Positions 31,483-42,315 of a stretch of 64,000 nucleotides of DNA are shown piece by piece (the first letter of the stretch is position 1; each line of letters begins with the position of its first letter). The notes beneath the pieces are model-generated. The model saw only the letters and a program-made list of their open reading frames with translations, was not told the origin of the DNA and did no database searches. Origin of the DNA: Diploptera punctata (taxonomy: Eukaryota; Arthropoda; Insecta; Blattodea; Blaberidae). Position numbers and translations under genes: made by a program. The DNA is taken from assembly GCA_030220185.1 (NCBI GenBank), contig JASPKZ010007250.1, positions 1,897,001-1,961,000 on the forward strand, given 5' to 3'.

Positions 31483-32779
31483 TAAACATGCAACAGAAAC
31501 AGGTCACTAATTTAATACGTACAATAGGTCAGAGCTATGCCGCGGCGGTAGCACTGCTGCCGATAGGGTTACCCACGCTGGACTCGTCGAAGGCGAAAAG
31601 CGAGACGAAAAAAGTACCTTGATAGAAAGAGTGACGATCTTTCACCGTAAATTACAACCGTCAAGAAATGCGTACATGGGTTCAACTGGGGTAAAATTTT
31701 CTGGAGGTCAAATAGTCCCCCATTCGGTTCTCCGGGCGGGGACTACTTCGCGGAACCCATGCCAAAGGCTTAAACACAGGGACATGTTCCTAGGAACATG
31801 GAATGTTAGGACTTTATACAATAGCGGGGCACAAGAGATATTAACACGTCAATTAGATAAATCACCTTTGGATATAGTCGCTTTACAGGAAGTTAGATGG
31901 CCAGACGAAGGTAGTCAGGAATCAGCAAGCTTTGCATTATACTACGGGGGCGCAGAAATACCTGCATTTGGAATGGGTTTTTTAGTTCGAAGGAGGATCC
32001 TGTCCGCTATCCGAGATATTAAGTTTGTCAGTGATAGGATATCATAGACTATTTAACTCATGCCCCAAATGGGAGTCAATGACCAATCACGTTTCAATGA
32101 TTTCTGTTTTACAACCAATCAGAGTCGTGTTTCACCAAATATTTATCAGTGTTATAATTACCATATTAAAGAAAGCTCCTCCTTACAATATTGCGTTCCT
32201 TTGGCAATAAGTAGTATGATCTGGTTGCAGTGATAAACAAATGAAGCAGTAGAAGCGTACCTATCGTTTCTCATTTGTTTTCAAACATCGCCGTTTACAT
32301 TAAATATATAAATATTTTAAAATAACTATATTTAAATAATGATTTGTGAGTAAACAGCTTTATTTTATTCGTTAAATAGTCCTAACAAATACCACTCTTG
32401 ATTTCCAAATTCTCTAGATAAATTCACTCCTCACTTCGTGAGTCGTGAATTTATCGATAATTTGGAAATCACTCGTGGCATTACTTATGATAATTCTAAA
32501 GGGTAAACGACATGATTTTGTAATCGTAAATGTACATGCTCCCACAGAAGATAAAGATGACAAGATCAAGGAAGAGTTCTATGAAGAATTAGAATGCGTA
32601 TTTGATAGCCTTTCGCGATATCATATGAAAATTGTCTTAGGAGATTTTAATGCAAAAGTGGGGCGGGAAGATATATTCAAACTAACAATAGGCAAATTCA
32701 GTCTTCATGAAGATAGTAACGACAATGGGGGTTAGATTAGTCACCTTTGCCACATCAAAGAATCTCATTGTTAAGAGCA
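31483..32779 (+). pseudogene. RTE-A 5' region and AP-endonuclease-like domain, split by element M
   Basis: This part of RTE-A would nick target DNA. After a short leader the frame from 31619 gives FLGTWNVRTLYNSG (metal-binding Asn), PLDIVALQEVRWPDEG (catalytic Glu), SFALYYGGAE, FLVRRRILSAIRDIKFVSDR, and then stops where M (32049-32487) is inserted. It resumes as KRHDFVIVNVHAPTEDKDDK, IVLGDFNAKVGREDIF (Asp-Asn pair). One extra G near 32732 shifts the frame before VRLVTFATSKNLIVKSTT. At 32780 a SINE-B cuts it off, so the final endonuclease motifs and all of the RT are missing. It matches the exonuclease-endonuclease-phosphatase domain of RTE-type LINEs. Confidence 0.9.
32049..32487 (+). mobile_element. 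Element M, short form, 439 bp, inside RTE-A endonuclease
   Basis: CTATTTAACTCATGCC ... GGCATTACTTA with AGA at 32046-32048 and TGA at 32488-32490. The hairpin near the right end (32400-32470) has arms GATTTCCAAATT / AATTTGGAAATC and an inner CTCAC-TTC-GTGAG stem-loop. Nearly identical to 19589-20027. Confidence 0.92.
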
Positions 32780-33066
32780 CAACGTGGTCAGCGTTCCGCC
32801 TCATACTGACATCTAGGAAACCAAGGTAGTATAAGGGCGGGAAAATTGGGTAAGTTTTGCTTAGAGGCCTTTTTATTCAGGCTTAAGGATCTTTTACGAG
32901 CCAGAAAATCTTCAGACTCGGGACCCACGGCTTAAAGTCTCTCCCGGAGGACTAGCTCCTTGGATTTTTGCATTCTAAAAAAATCCATCGACCCCGGCCG
33001 GGTTTGAACCCGCGACCCTCGGGACTAGAGGCAAGGAGCATAACCACTAGTCCACCGCGGCCGAGA
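32780..33066 (-). mobile_element. SINE-B, 3'-truncated
   Basis: The head is at the right (CCACTAGTCCACCGCGGCCG; box B complement GGGTTTGAACCCGC). The 3' third of the element is missing. Confidence 0.88.
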
Positions 33067-33681
33067 GATGGTAAAGATGGGTAATTGAATGAAGCAAAAA
33101 TAAGGTTGCCATGTTAGGATCTTAAAACACCCCCGAACATGTGTTTTACTAATGAAATCTAATCCTATTTATTTAATGAATATTAACACTGTCAATTATT
33201 CTGGTCATGCGTTCCCTAAAATTCTATTTTAATAATACAATTTTTTCATAAATAATGAAAAAATGCACTTTTCTAAGTGTGGCCATATATAGTATTTAGA
33301 TTTACTGATTTGGTATAGTTTGTTAAATTGAATATACGAGAAAAGGTGCTGATAGTGACAAGATTCTGCAGTTAGAAAATGGTGCATCATCAGAGAGAAA
33401 AGAATCTTGACCTTACTGGTCATCTTCTTTCCTCGTTCGAATCTGTCAGATAACCCACGTAGTCCACCGCTGACCCTCCACAGTATGGAATAGCCCTCCC
33501 CCCTTCAGAACAACCGCCGCTTTATTGCAAATACGAATGTCTCCTCAACTCGAAAAAAAGAAGAAAAGCAAAGATGGGAAAGAAGAGAGAAAAAAGTTTC
33601 TTTTTACTCTCTCGTTCGAAACTTTAATCTGTGTCAGTTCTTGAAAAGAAATAGCACAGACACGTCCGACTATTTGCTTAA
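33067..33681. other. Unclassified interval
   Basis: No gene; no repeat match noticed. Confidence 0.35.
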
Positions 33682-33946
33682 ACAAGATACATCTGCAGGA
33701 ATGTATTTCTGTACTACACAAACTTGAAACACCTACATTGTTTCTTTTAGATATAACATAGTGGTAATGATTCTAACCTGAAACTACACATGTAAAGGGC
33801 AGTGTAAAACGGTACAAGATACATCTACAGAAATGTACGCCTATTTCTGGTACTACACAAAACTTGAAACACTAACATTGTTTCTTTTAGATATAACATA
33901 TAGTAGTAATGTTTCTAACCTGAAAGTACACATGTTAGGAGCAGTG
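33682..33946. repeat. About 132-bp tandem duplication
   Basis: ACAAGATACATCTGCAG, TTGTTTCTTTTAGATATAAC and CTGAAACTACACATGTAAAG at 33682-33812 recur with changes at 33814-33946. Confidence 0.85.
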
Positions 33947-34049
33947 TGAAAAATTCGATTAACGTGTGTTCCAATGCCATCCAGTGAAATTTCCGTGTTT
34001 CGGGTTCGGCGCAAGTGGACAAAAGGCACAAAATTAAAATATAAAATTA

Positions 34050-34520
34050 TTACCTTATGGGTCCGTCTCTTCAACTTTGTAAAATATTAATTCACTGTAG
34101 ACCTTTCGAGACTAGTCCCATCATCAGCAGGAGTAGCACAAAGGTCTGTATCTACTGATTCTGAATGCAATGCTGGTCTACTAGTGGTAATTTTGTACAG
34201 AGGATTGAATGTACTGGGTGTGTTATTTAAAAACAGTTTTTTTATTTAAATTTCTTCCAGTACGTTATTTCGCTGTGTTACTCTCCTTGTGCAGAATTTT
34301 GAGGGCGCTGTCAATATCTAACATGTGAAGTCCTGCCGTAACAATAGGTGTTTAGCATAACTTGATTTTCCTTCCGCATATTTAAAGTCTCTAAATTGTT
34401 CTTTGAATCTAATATTAAAACTTCTGCTAGTTCTTCCTATATATACAACTTGTTGCAGTCTTTACACGTTAATTTGTAAACTATTTTATGGATAGAAGAC
34501 AATATATTATTCCCCAATTG
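34050..34520 (-). pseudogene. Penelope-like element: GIY-YIG endonuclease remnant and 3' region
   Basis: On the minus strand, 34500 down to about 34260 encodes VYKLTCKDCNKLYI, a stop where the Gly of YIG is expected, RTSRSFNIRFKEQFRDFKYA and SSYAKHLL. This is the Cys-containing GIY-YIG endonuclease typical of Penelope-like retroelements, normally fused downstream of their reverse transcriptase. Frame breaks follow. The 3' region contains CTGATGA (34121-34127, complement) and GAAA (34104-34107, complement) separated by a small stem, resembling the core of hammerhead ribozymes known from these elements; outer stems are not verified. Confidence 0.72.
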
Positions 34521-34735
34521 AGGAATACGTCCTATTTTCATTGCCGTTTTTCACTGTCTCACTTTCCTGCTATTGGACTTCGTCACCAGTGTAAATCAGG
34601 AGCTGTTGGTCAAGAGCTAATTTCTAGCAAAAATTCCGATTGAGGGTCTTTCCACTTTTCAGCGGTTGCCCTTTTACCAGCCAGCTGCTGGCCCTTCACA
34701 TCCACATGTGTCAATCACAGAGGTAGATTATCAAC
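34521..34735. other. Unclassified interval
   Basis: Nothing recognised. Confidence 0.35.
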
Positions 34736-34976
34736 AGCCAGTGTAGGGGTGACATGTGGTTAGCATGTCGACTCCCCCAGCCGTTACAGCTGGTTCCTCA
34801 ACCTGGAGCCGCTACTTATTGTAGCTACCCAATTGCCTCACGATGCTGGGTGGGCACCGGTCCCATACTGGCCGAAATACCATGATAAAATGTCTTCCCC
34901 CATGGAGACTCGAACCAGCGCAAGTCCCGTAGCTCTGCGCCAAGCCTTCCTACCTTAACCGCTCGGCTACTATTTC
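34736..34976 (-). mobile_element. SINE-D
   Basis: The minus-strand head reads GTAGCCGAGCGGTTAAGG (box A) and GGTTCGAGTCTCC (box B), closely resembling a leucine or serine tRNA start. The body has GTATTTCGGCCAGTATGGGA and GTAGCGGCTCCAGGTTGAGG. Confidence 0.85.
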
Positions 34977-35203
34977 TAAAAGCTATACCCATGTAGCGTC
35001 ACTTTTTATCACAATTATCTAACACATTTATTTAAACGTACAGAGATAATTACAAGTATTTTATTTCTAAGTGAATTTTATGATAGTATAATGAGGCCGA
35101 GGAAAACAATGAATTTACGGTAAAAAATAGCTTATATTTTTATCGTCCGGTCATGGTACGATAATTGAACGTTCGGGCGGACAACGTCTGCCGGGTCCGT
35201 TAG
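34977..35203. other. Unclassified interval
   Basis: Nothing recognised. Confidence 0.35.
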
Positions 35204-35809
35204 CACTGGTCGACAAAAATCAACTTTTTTCTTTCACAAGATTAAAAATATGAGATTTTAGAAGTATTTTTCATACTGAATTTAAATATCATTTCAGTTT
35301 TTCCCTATCAGGCAAGAGTTTTCTGTGATATTCATTTACATATTTTATAATTTTTAATAAAATCCATCTAACTCTAACTCATTCTGACTTACCTAGAAAG
35401 TGGTAGATAGTGATTTTCGGGCATATTTTGCATCTGGAACAACTCTCTTCTTGGACTAGCAGTAGTCAGCCAGCATATTAAAACTCCACTTGCCTTGGTA
35501 CCGCTTTTCCATTGTGGAAATTTGCTGATGAAAACGCTAACCGTGCTCATCAGAGACATCCCCAAGATTTTCCGGAGAGAAGTCTAAGTGAGAGTCCAAA
35601 AATTGCATTTTAAGGACATGTTGCATACCATGACAGGTCAAAGAGAATGCTAAAATCAATTTTAAAAATGTAGCTGTCACAAAAAAAAAAAAAAAAAAAA
35701 AAACTGTGCCTGATGGAAAAATTCTGACTACATACCTGAATTCAGTATGAAAAAACTGCACTAGATTCACTAATCAGATTTCTTGCGAAGAAAACTTTGT
35801 CGACCAGTG
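35204..35809 (-). mobile_element. Q element, both inverted ends present (606 bp)
   Basis: Ends CACTGGTCGACAAA at 35204 and the complement TTTGTCGACCAGTG ending 35809; TA follows the right end. The minus strand encodes LKMQFLDSHLDFSPENLGDV, SDEHG, a stop, RFHQQISTMEKRYQGKW, NMLADYC, a TAG stop, KYARKS. Homologous residues occur at 12.9 kb and 55.4 kb. A poly-A/T tract (35683-35703) interrupts the leader. I know the protein only as a repeated uncharacterised family. The ends suggest it travels in a DNA transposon. Confidence 0.78.
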
Positions 35810-35818
35810 TAGTTAATT

Positions 35819-36519
35819 CTTCTTCTTCTTCCTTTCAGGATTAGGTCAATGTGACCTGTTCCGGTCTCAACTCCATCGTTTCCTTGGCCGTCCCAAAGAT
35901 CTTTTCTCATGTGGTTTGTAGGTGTTGATCTTTTTGGGTAATCTTGTATTGTCCATTCTGTCTAAATGTTCCTACCATTGGTATTTGTGCTCTTCTAGTT
36001 TATCAACTATTGAAAATATCTCCAGTTAATTTCTTATTGATTCATTGTGTAATCTATCCATGCGTGTACATCCTTTTACGGATCTTAAAAATTTCATTTC
36101 AGTGGCTTTAATGTGTGAAATATCTTTTTTTTTGTAAGTACCCAAGATTCAGATCCATATAAAAGAACAGGAACAGCCATAATTTTATAAAACCTGAGCT
36201 GAGTTTCTCTTCGAGTTTTTCGGAGGGTTCTTCTTATGGTGCCGCATATCACTTGATATCGGTTTTAATTTATTATGTATATCCCAATCATAGCTATATG
36301 TTACATCTGAACCAAGATAGTTAAAAAGTGTGCTATCAGTTCTATTATTTCATTATTGATTACTATTTTTGCTCTGACTGGCACTTTGGCCTGAAAAGCC
36401 ATAATTTCAGTTTTTGAAGTTGAGACTATGAAATTATAATAAAGTCCTAATTGATTCAACATGTAAATGGCTCTTTGTAAATCATCCTCTGACTTCTGTA
36501 TAATTAGTCAGAAGTCTCA
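35819..36519 (-). mobile_element. RTE-E 5'-truncated insertion with 13-bp target duplication
   Basis: Flanked by AGTGTAGTTAATT at 35806-35818 and 36520-36532. The minus strand is the RTE-E 3' half: AKVPVRAKIVINNE-like, FNYLGSDVTYSYDWDIHNK-like, RRTLRKTRRETQLRFYKIMA and GRPRKR, ending in (GAA)n. It is collinear with 42750-43430. Confidence 0.9.
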
Positions 36520-36532
36520 AGTGTAGTTAATT

Positions 36533-37310
36533 AATAAATAAAATTAATTCAAATGAGATTTAACCTAGCAGATTCGGTCAAAGATATAATCTATAGGGAT
36601 TATTTGCAATATGATAGAATACAAAAATCAATGCCCTGCAGTTTTGTTTGACTAACTTTATTCTGAACAACACCAAGGGGCGCCAGGATGGAGCTTTATC
36701 ACTCTGACGACTATGTGTCCTACATAAATTTATAATAGAAAACGCAATACAATTCTGAAAGAGACTGGGATAGTAATTATACACGCAATTCAATACAGCG
36801 TTAATAAATCCAGTGCGGAAGGGTATGTTTACAATTTGCAATGCAGTTAAATATCATTGATTGCTTCGTCATTCCAGTATTGTGTGGCGTATGTTTCGAG
36901 AAAATAAGCTAATTTTATGGAAACTGGTGGTCACACAGTTGAAGGTATTCAGGTGGAATGCATGCTGGAATGTGTCCACATATCGCTATGTGGACCACAA
37001 TCCAGTGACGCCTCAGTTCCTCCATGTTTCATGAATGGAGAGATTCCATACCTATTGTAATACTGTGCAATGCATTTTCACTTATCATAGAAAGTGTTTA
37101 GAAAAACTGTATTTGTCAATAATAAACGAAAGTATTTATTTACTATACTACATAGAGAGAGGAGCAGAAGAAGATATAAAAAATATGAATTCGTCTAACA
37201 TATGGAGCATTTGCGCAGTTATACCCCATATAGAAAACTACGAACATCTCATTGAAGACAAAACTTTTAAGATTGTTCAACACCAACGTAAAATCAGTCC
37301 TCCTCTATGG
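36533..37310. other. Unclassified interval
   Basis: A perfect 9-bp stem with a 4-nt loop (GTCCACATA-TCGC-TATGTGGAC) lies near 36976-36997. No gene is supported; the ORF at 37035-37430 runs into an RTE-A fragment and has no motifs. Confidence 0.4.
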
Positions 37311-37430
37311 AAAGTTAATGTTAATCTCCCATCTCATTCTTGGTCTACCAACTGGGTGTTTCCCCTCTGGTGTTTCTACAAGGAGCTTCCATGCGCGTCT
37401 TTCATTCCCCATTCGTGCCACATGCACTGA
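37311..37430 (-). pseudogene. RTE-A fragment
   Basis: The complement of the GHVARMGNER...GRPRMRWE block; CATTCTTGGTCTACCAACTG is the landmark. Confidence 0.75.
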
Positions 37431-37431
37431 T

Positions 37432-37438
37432 GATGATG

Positions 37439-37512
<74 letters not shown>

Positions 37513-37516
37513 GAAG
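37432..37516. repeat. (AAT)n microsatellite
   Basis: Starts as GATGATGAT and becomes AAT; it lies between an RTE-A fragment and a SINE-B head. Confidence 0.95.
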
Positions 37517-37526
37517 AGACAGATTA

Positions 37527-37895
37527 ACGGCGGCGGTGGACTAGTGGTTATGTTCCGAGGGACGCGGATTCAAACCCGGCTGGGGTCGATGGATTTTTAG
37601 GATTGAAAAATCCAAGAAAAAGGTCTTCCGGGAGGGACTTTAAGCCGTGGGTCCTGAGTCCGAAGATTTTCAGGCTCGTTAAAGAACCGCAAGCCTGGAT
37701 AAAGAGGCCTCTCTGTAAAATTCAACAGACCTTCACCCATCCTTATTAGGTGTTTCATTGAGGCGATGTGCTAACCACATGTCACTGTTTGATATCTATA
37801 CGTAAATAAGTGTAACTAAATTAGCTTGGTTAAGAAAGTACTGCTGGGGAGCACCTATGTTCCAACGAGGAACGAATGGGGCATAGTCAGTCAGT
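37527..37895 (+). mobile_element. SINE-B, diverged variant
   Basis: Head GGCGGTGGACTAGTGGTTAT with about 10 bp deleted between boxes A and B, GGATTCAAACCCGGCTGGGG, then a SINE-B body. The 3' end differs from other copies: GTTCCAACGAGGAACGAATG and GTCAGTCAGTC. Confidence 0.8.
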
Positions 37896-38084
37896 CATAG
37901 ATAGATTAATAGTATTTTACATATCTCCTTCGTTGGCAATTTATCATATAAGGTATATCAGTTTAATTTAATGTTTTTGGGCAATGTAACTAGTAAAGTA
38001 TACGACCCATATATTGTTCATGTTATCAATATCAGCAGAAACCTTCCGTGGTTTTCAAGATTCTCAAAGGAGTGTTACAGGGAC

Positions 38085-38605
38085 TCTTATGGTCCCAACT
38101 CCTTTCAAAAAACGTTAAATTCAAAATATATAAAACTGTTACTCTCCCACTCATATGGATGCGAAACATGGACTCTTAATTTAAGGGAGGAAAGGAGATT
38201 CTGAGTATTTCACAATCCAGATCATAGAAAAAAGAATTGGACCAAAGAGATGAACAGACAGGTGAATGGAGAAGACTTACACAACAGTGAGCTACATGGT
38301 CTTTATATAAAGTCACATATAATGACAACAGTTAAGTCTCGCAGACTGCGATGGGCAGGACATGTGGCACAAATGGGGAATGAAAGAGGTGCATGGAGGC
38401 TTCTTGTATGAAAACTAGAGGGAAAAAGTCCAGTTGGTAGACCAAGAATGAGGTGGGAGATTAACATTAACCTGATTTGAGGGACGTAGATTATACAGGG
38501 ATAATTGGAAAACAGCTCACGATAGGGATGTATTGAGAGCTTATGTCCGCGTCGGCATAAAGCTACGGGTTTGACAGTGCCTGTGAGATAGTAAGAAAGG
38601 AGCAT
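38085..38605 (+). pseudogene. RTE-A C-terminal copy
   Basis: YGCETWTLNLREERR, RWAGHVAQMGNERGAWRLLV and GRPRMRW relics with many indels, ending GTGCCTGTGAGATAG. Confidence 0.82.
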
Positions 38606-38774
38606 AGAACACAAAGTTTAACTTTTTTTTATAGAAATTATGTATTATTATTAGAGTAACATGTAAATTTCACAGTATATTGCCTATGTCAACAATTTGA
38701 GGAACGAATTAAAATATGCAAGCAATCTCTACTGACGTAACTACAATGGAAAGCAGAGAATTAGATTTCAATTC

Positions 38775-38841
<67 letters not shown>

Positions 38842-39026
38842 ACTATGCATAACAACATGTACAAATGGACCAACACACCGCTAACTAGATTATGAGGAGT
38901 GTAAGATTAATATACTAGGTCAGGTGAATGGGAATAGAGATAGAAAATAAACGAATTGAACCAGACAGTTATACTTCATTACTGTAATGAGATTTATTAA
39001 CCTGTTACATATGTGTTCATTTAATG
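38606..39026. other. Interval with (GA)n at 38779-38840
   Basis: A 62-bp GA array; the remainder is unclassified. Confidence 0.6.
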
Positions 39027-39204
39027 CTGATTATTAAGGGGCGGATTTCTATGACCTAAAAAAATGGAAAATATGCGTGAATTTATGACCTAAAAAAAGG
39101 TTTAAATATGGCCTAAAAAGACAAAAATATGACATTTTTTTACCCATACTATATTAATTGTTCATTCATATACATTTTCAATTGTATCATAAGAAAAAGG
39201 AAAA

Positions 39205-40072
39205 CAAACGAGGAAAGAAATCCAATTGAGATTTCATAATGCCATAGCCAAACCTGCTCTACTATACGGAAGTGAATGCTGGACACTTCGAGCAAAAGAT
39301 AAATCCCGCATTAATAGTTCACAAATGAGATTCCTCCGATCACTAACTGGAGTAACATTAAGGGATAGAATGAAAAGTGATGAGATAAGGATGCAGTGGA
39401 ATAGTAGGGAAATGGTTGAACATATACAAAATTATCATAAGTAATGCCACGAGTGATTTCCAAATTATCGATAAATTCACGACTCACGAAGTGAGGAGTG
39501 AATTTATCTAGAGAATTTGGAAATCAAGAGTGGCATTTGTTAGGACTATTTAACGAATAAAATTAAGCTGTTTACTCACAAATCATTATTTAACTATAGT
39601 TATTTTAAAATATTTATATATTTAATGTAAACGGCGATGTTTGAAAACAAATGAGAAACGATAGGTACGCTTCTACTGCTTCATTTGTTTATCACTGCAA
39701 CCAGATCATACTATTTATTGCCAAATGAACGCAATATTGTAAGGAGGAGCTTTCTTTAATATGGTAATTATAACACTGATAAATATTTGGTGAAACACGA
39801 CTCTGATTGGTTGTAAAACAGGAATCATTGAAACGTGATTGGTCATTGACTCCCATTTGGGGCATGAGTTAAATAGTCAGATTAAATGGTTCCAACACGT
39901 CCAGAGAATGTCAAATTCCCGTTTACCAAAAATGATTTACCACCTCAACCCTAAAGGCAAAAGAGACCTCGGAAGACCCTTCAACCGATGGAAAGATCAG
40001 TTTTGTAGTCGCAGAACGGGCATCATCACCCAATACTGCATTCGGAAGAAGAAGAAGAAGAAGAAGAAGAAG
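39205..40072 (+). pseudogene. RTE-C insertion with 14-bp target duplication, split by element M
   Basis: AAGAAAAAGGAAAA is duplicated at 39191-39204 and 40073-40086. Relics: NAIAKPALLYGSECWTLRAK, RSLTGVTLRDRMKSDEIRMQ, VEHIQNY, then after M QIKWFQHVQRMSNSRLPKMI, DLGRPFNRWKDQF and a (GAA)n tail. The frame is open apart from M, so M is probably what ended it. Confidence 0.92.
39438..39876 (-). mobile_element. Element M, short form, 439 bp
   Basis: TCA flanks at 39435-39437 and 39877-39879. Removing M and one TCA rejoins the RTE-C frame as IQNY-QIKW, matching the KQYQLNW block of related LINEs. Confidence 0.94.
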
Positions 40073-40439
40073 AAGAAAAAGGAAAAAGGAAATCTTCATT
40101 GTCCAGTGCAAACGTTTGCTACCTGTTAACAGAAACCTTCGAAACAAGTGAACTGTGAAATTGACGATTTTTATACATATACAATGTTAGTTATTTCCAA
40201 TCGCCTGATGACTAGGCTATTAAAACCCCAAAATATGACTATCATAGAAATAACCAGAAGTGTGACCAAAGATTTGAAAAAGTGAGAAATATGACTCTTA
40301 AGACCCAATAAAAACCACTTAATCTTAATAATAAGGCGTATGTAAATGTTTTTACTTACTTGAAGTTTAGAATATAGACTTTGGTAAAAATATGACATGT
40401 CATAGGAATCTGCCCTTACTGATTCTACTTCAGTTCAAT

Positions 40440-40625
40440 ATAGCCGTCGGTGGTGTAGGGGATAAGCTCCTTGCCTCTGGTCCTAAGGATCGCGGGGTCA
40501 AACCAGGCCGGAATCGACTGATTAAAAAATGAATTAAATTCTATGGTGCGATAGACCTAGAAGGCCCTTGGCCTACCAGTAGGCTGCTGAACTAATGGTT
40601 TATTTATTTTATCTGATGGACTTGA
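40440..40625 (+). mobile_element. SINE-B-like head, diverged
   Basis: CCGTCGGTGGTGTAGGGGAT, AGCTCCTTGCCTCTGGTCC and GCGGGGTCAAACCAGGCCGG give a tRNA-like head; downstream sequence departs from SINE-B. Confidence 0.55.
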
Positions 40626-40689
40626 AGCCATAAGTTATTTTCTTCCATTTTACGAGGTTAAATGACACATATAATATTTTTTTAAGGGA

Positions 40690-41205
40690 TATTGCACAAT
40701 ACAGTGTTTCTCCTTCAACCCAAAGTGATTTGTCGCCAGAAATTCCTGTCTAAAGCATCTTCTTCCCTCAAATCTCTAGCTTCCATACTTCTCTTCACTC
40801 CTTCCATCCATATTTCTCTAGGCCTGCCTCTTCCACTTCTTCCATTAGCTTTCCAATTAAGGATCTTCTTTGGTATTCTCTCTTCTTCCATTCTTATGAG
40901 GTGTCCATACCATTTCAAACGTTTTTTCTTCTATTTATCCTTTTTTTTTTTAACTTGCATAATTTCGCTTATTGTGCTATTTCTGACCTTATCCCTTCTT
41001 GAAATTCTACTCGATCGCCTCCAAAAATCCATTTTTACTGCTAACAGCTTGTTGGCTTGTTTTCTACTTACTGTCCAGGTTTTGGACCCATATAATAAAA
41101 TGTTTTGTAACAGAACTTGAAATGTAGTTTTCTTCGTTCTGTGTATTACATTTCTATTCCAAAGCACTGATTTCAACATACCAATGATTCTTCTTTCATT
41201 CTTTC
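40690..41205 (-). pseudogene. RTE-F C-terminal fragment
   Basis: The minus strand reads LLYGSKTWTVSRKQANKLLA, MDFWRRSSRISRRDKVRNST, a frameshift, KWYGHLIRMEEERIPKKILN, GRGRPREIWMEGVKRSMEAR, DRNFWRQITLG. Its close relative is at 46338-46660. Confidence 0.85.
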
Positions 41206-41442
41206 AATTTCTTCATATAATAATACTAATTACCAATTACCTACAACTTGATTAATAATACATAATGGACACACGCTACACAATAAGCAGATGACAATGA
41301 ACTACCAACCCAAGGGAAGAAGAAGTATTGGAGGGATACGTTCTCTTGCTGTGGAAATGTGTATATAGCCTAATTCCATTACGTAGAAGAGAATGAAGAA
41401 TAAGAAAGAGGAGGAAAGAACAAAATATATTAAAACAACAAC
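41206..41442. other. Unclassified stretch with an RTE-like relic
   Basis: The plus strand at 41297-41350 reads NDELPTQGKKKYWRDTFSC-like words only loosely; nothing firm. Confidence 0.3.
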
Positions 41443-41443
41443 G

Positions 41444-41487
<44 letters not shown>
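41443..41487. repeat. (AAT)n microsatellite
   Basis: The array precedes a SINE-C head. Confidence 0.95.
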
Positions 41488-41488
<1 letters not shown>

Positions 41489-41775
41489 TAGCGTAGTGGT
41501 TAAGGCACTGAGCTACAAGTCGGAGGGTCGAGGGTTCAAGTCCCGTTGGGGTCAGGATTTTTAAAACTGACCCAAACCCTCTGGCGGCACTATGGCCCTG
41601 GGGTCGACTAAGCCTCTAACGGAAATGAGTACCAGACGCTTGTTCTGGGGGTAAAGGCGGCCGTCACGCAGGGCTGACAACCCGGCTGGCAAAAAGTGCC
41701 GATTGTCTAGAAAAAGTGGGAGCCTTAACCTCCTACTACCCCAAGGGCCTCCGGTCCTGTTGTGGAATCACTATC
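41488..41775 (+). mobile_element. SINE-C, 3' tail missing
   Basis: Box A TAGCGTAGTGGTTAAGGCAC, box B GGGTTCAAGTCCCG; runs to TGTTGTGGAATCACT and then joins X. Confidence 0.88.
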
Positions 41776-42170
41776 TTGATATCTGGTATTTCTTCTACTT
41801 ACTTATGCCAGACTATTTTAACTTTACTTTCTAACCTCTCTTGCTTAACTCTTTTTTTCGACCCCGACGCTGTTAGGGCAACCGAGGGCTAGGAAGTCTT
41901 TCCTTTCTTTAATTTATTCTTTCCTTTATTTTCTTTTCTTCTCCAGAAAAGCCTGACCAGAGGCTATAAGATGGCAGCCCCATCACTGGTCTTGCCTTCC
42001 TTTGGCCAGCAACCAATCAAAGGGACTATTATTATGCTTTCAAGTCTTATACGAGAATCAAACTTATGACGACCATTCATCTCTGGGTCGTCCTATGAAA
42101 CGCTGGAGGGAAAATTTTCTATAGGATCGTAACAGGCCTTGGTCTAATACTTGGAAGGAAGAAGAAGATA
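41776..42170 (+). mobile_element. Composite X copy
   Basis: TGGTATTTCTTCTACTTACT, CTAACCTCTCTTGC, GGCTATAAGATGGCAGCCCC, then CGTCCTATGAAACGCTGGAG and the RTE-B 3' end with GAAGAAGA. 5'-truncated. Confidence 0.8.
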
Positions 42171-42195
42171 AATATAATCAAATAATCTTTAAAAA

Positions 42196-42313
42196 CATGT
42201 AAAAATCATTGTAAATTGTGGGAAATAATTTGAAAAATGAGACACCAAGATTCAAATTTGACAGGAGTTTATGAAGGAATTAACAAAGTAACCTCAGAGG
42301 TTGTAAAGTTAAG

Positions 42314-42315
<2 letters not shown>
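42196..42315 (+). repeat. Dispersed repeat, inverted partner at 8409-8527
   Basis: Shares TGGGAAATAATTTGAAAAAT, TTTGACAGGAGTTTAT and GAGGTTGTAAAGTT with the complement of 8409-8527. Identity unknown. Confidence 0.75.

Larger units (their letters stand above)
39035..40418. mobile_element. hAT-like non-autonomous element hosting nested insertions
   Basis: Inverted ends TAAGGGGCGGATTTCTATGA and, at the right, the complement of TAAGGGCAGATTCCTATGA. 8-bp flanks CTGATTAT (39027-39034) and CTGATTCT (40419-40426) differ by one base; 8 bp is the hAT target-duplication size. Without the nested RTE-C it would be about 500 bp with no ORF, so it is MITE-like. Confidence 0.78.

Noticed and set aside
35683..35703. 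Poly-A run as a retroposition tail
   Set aside because: It lies inside the Q leader where other Q copies have a shorter T-rich run, so it is slippage rather than a tail.
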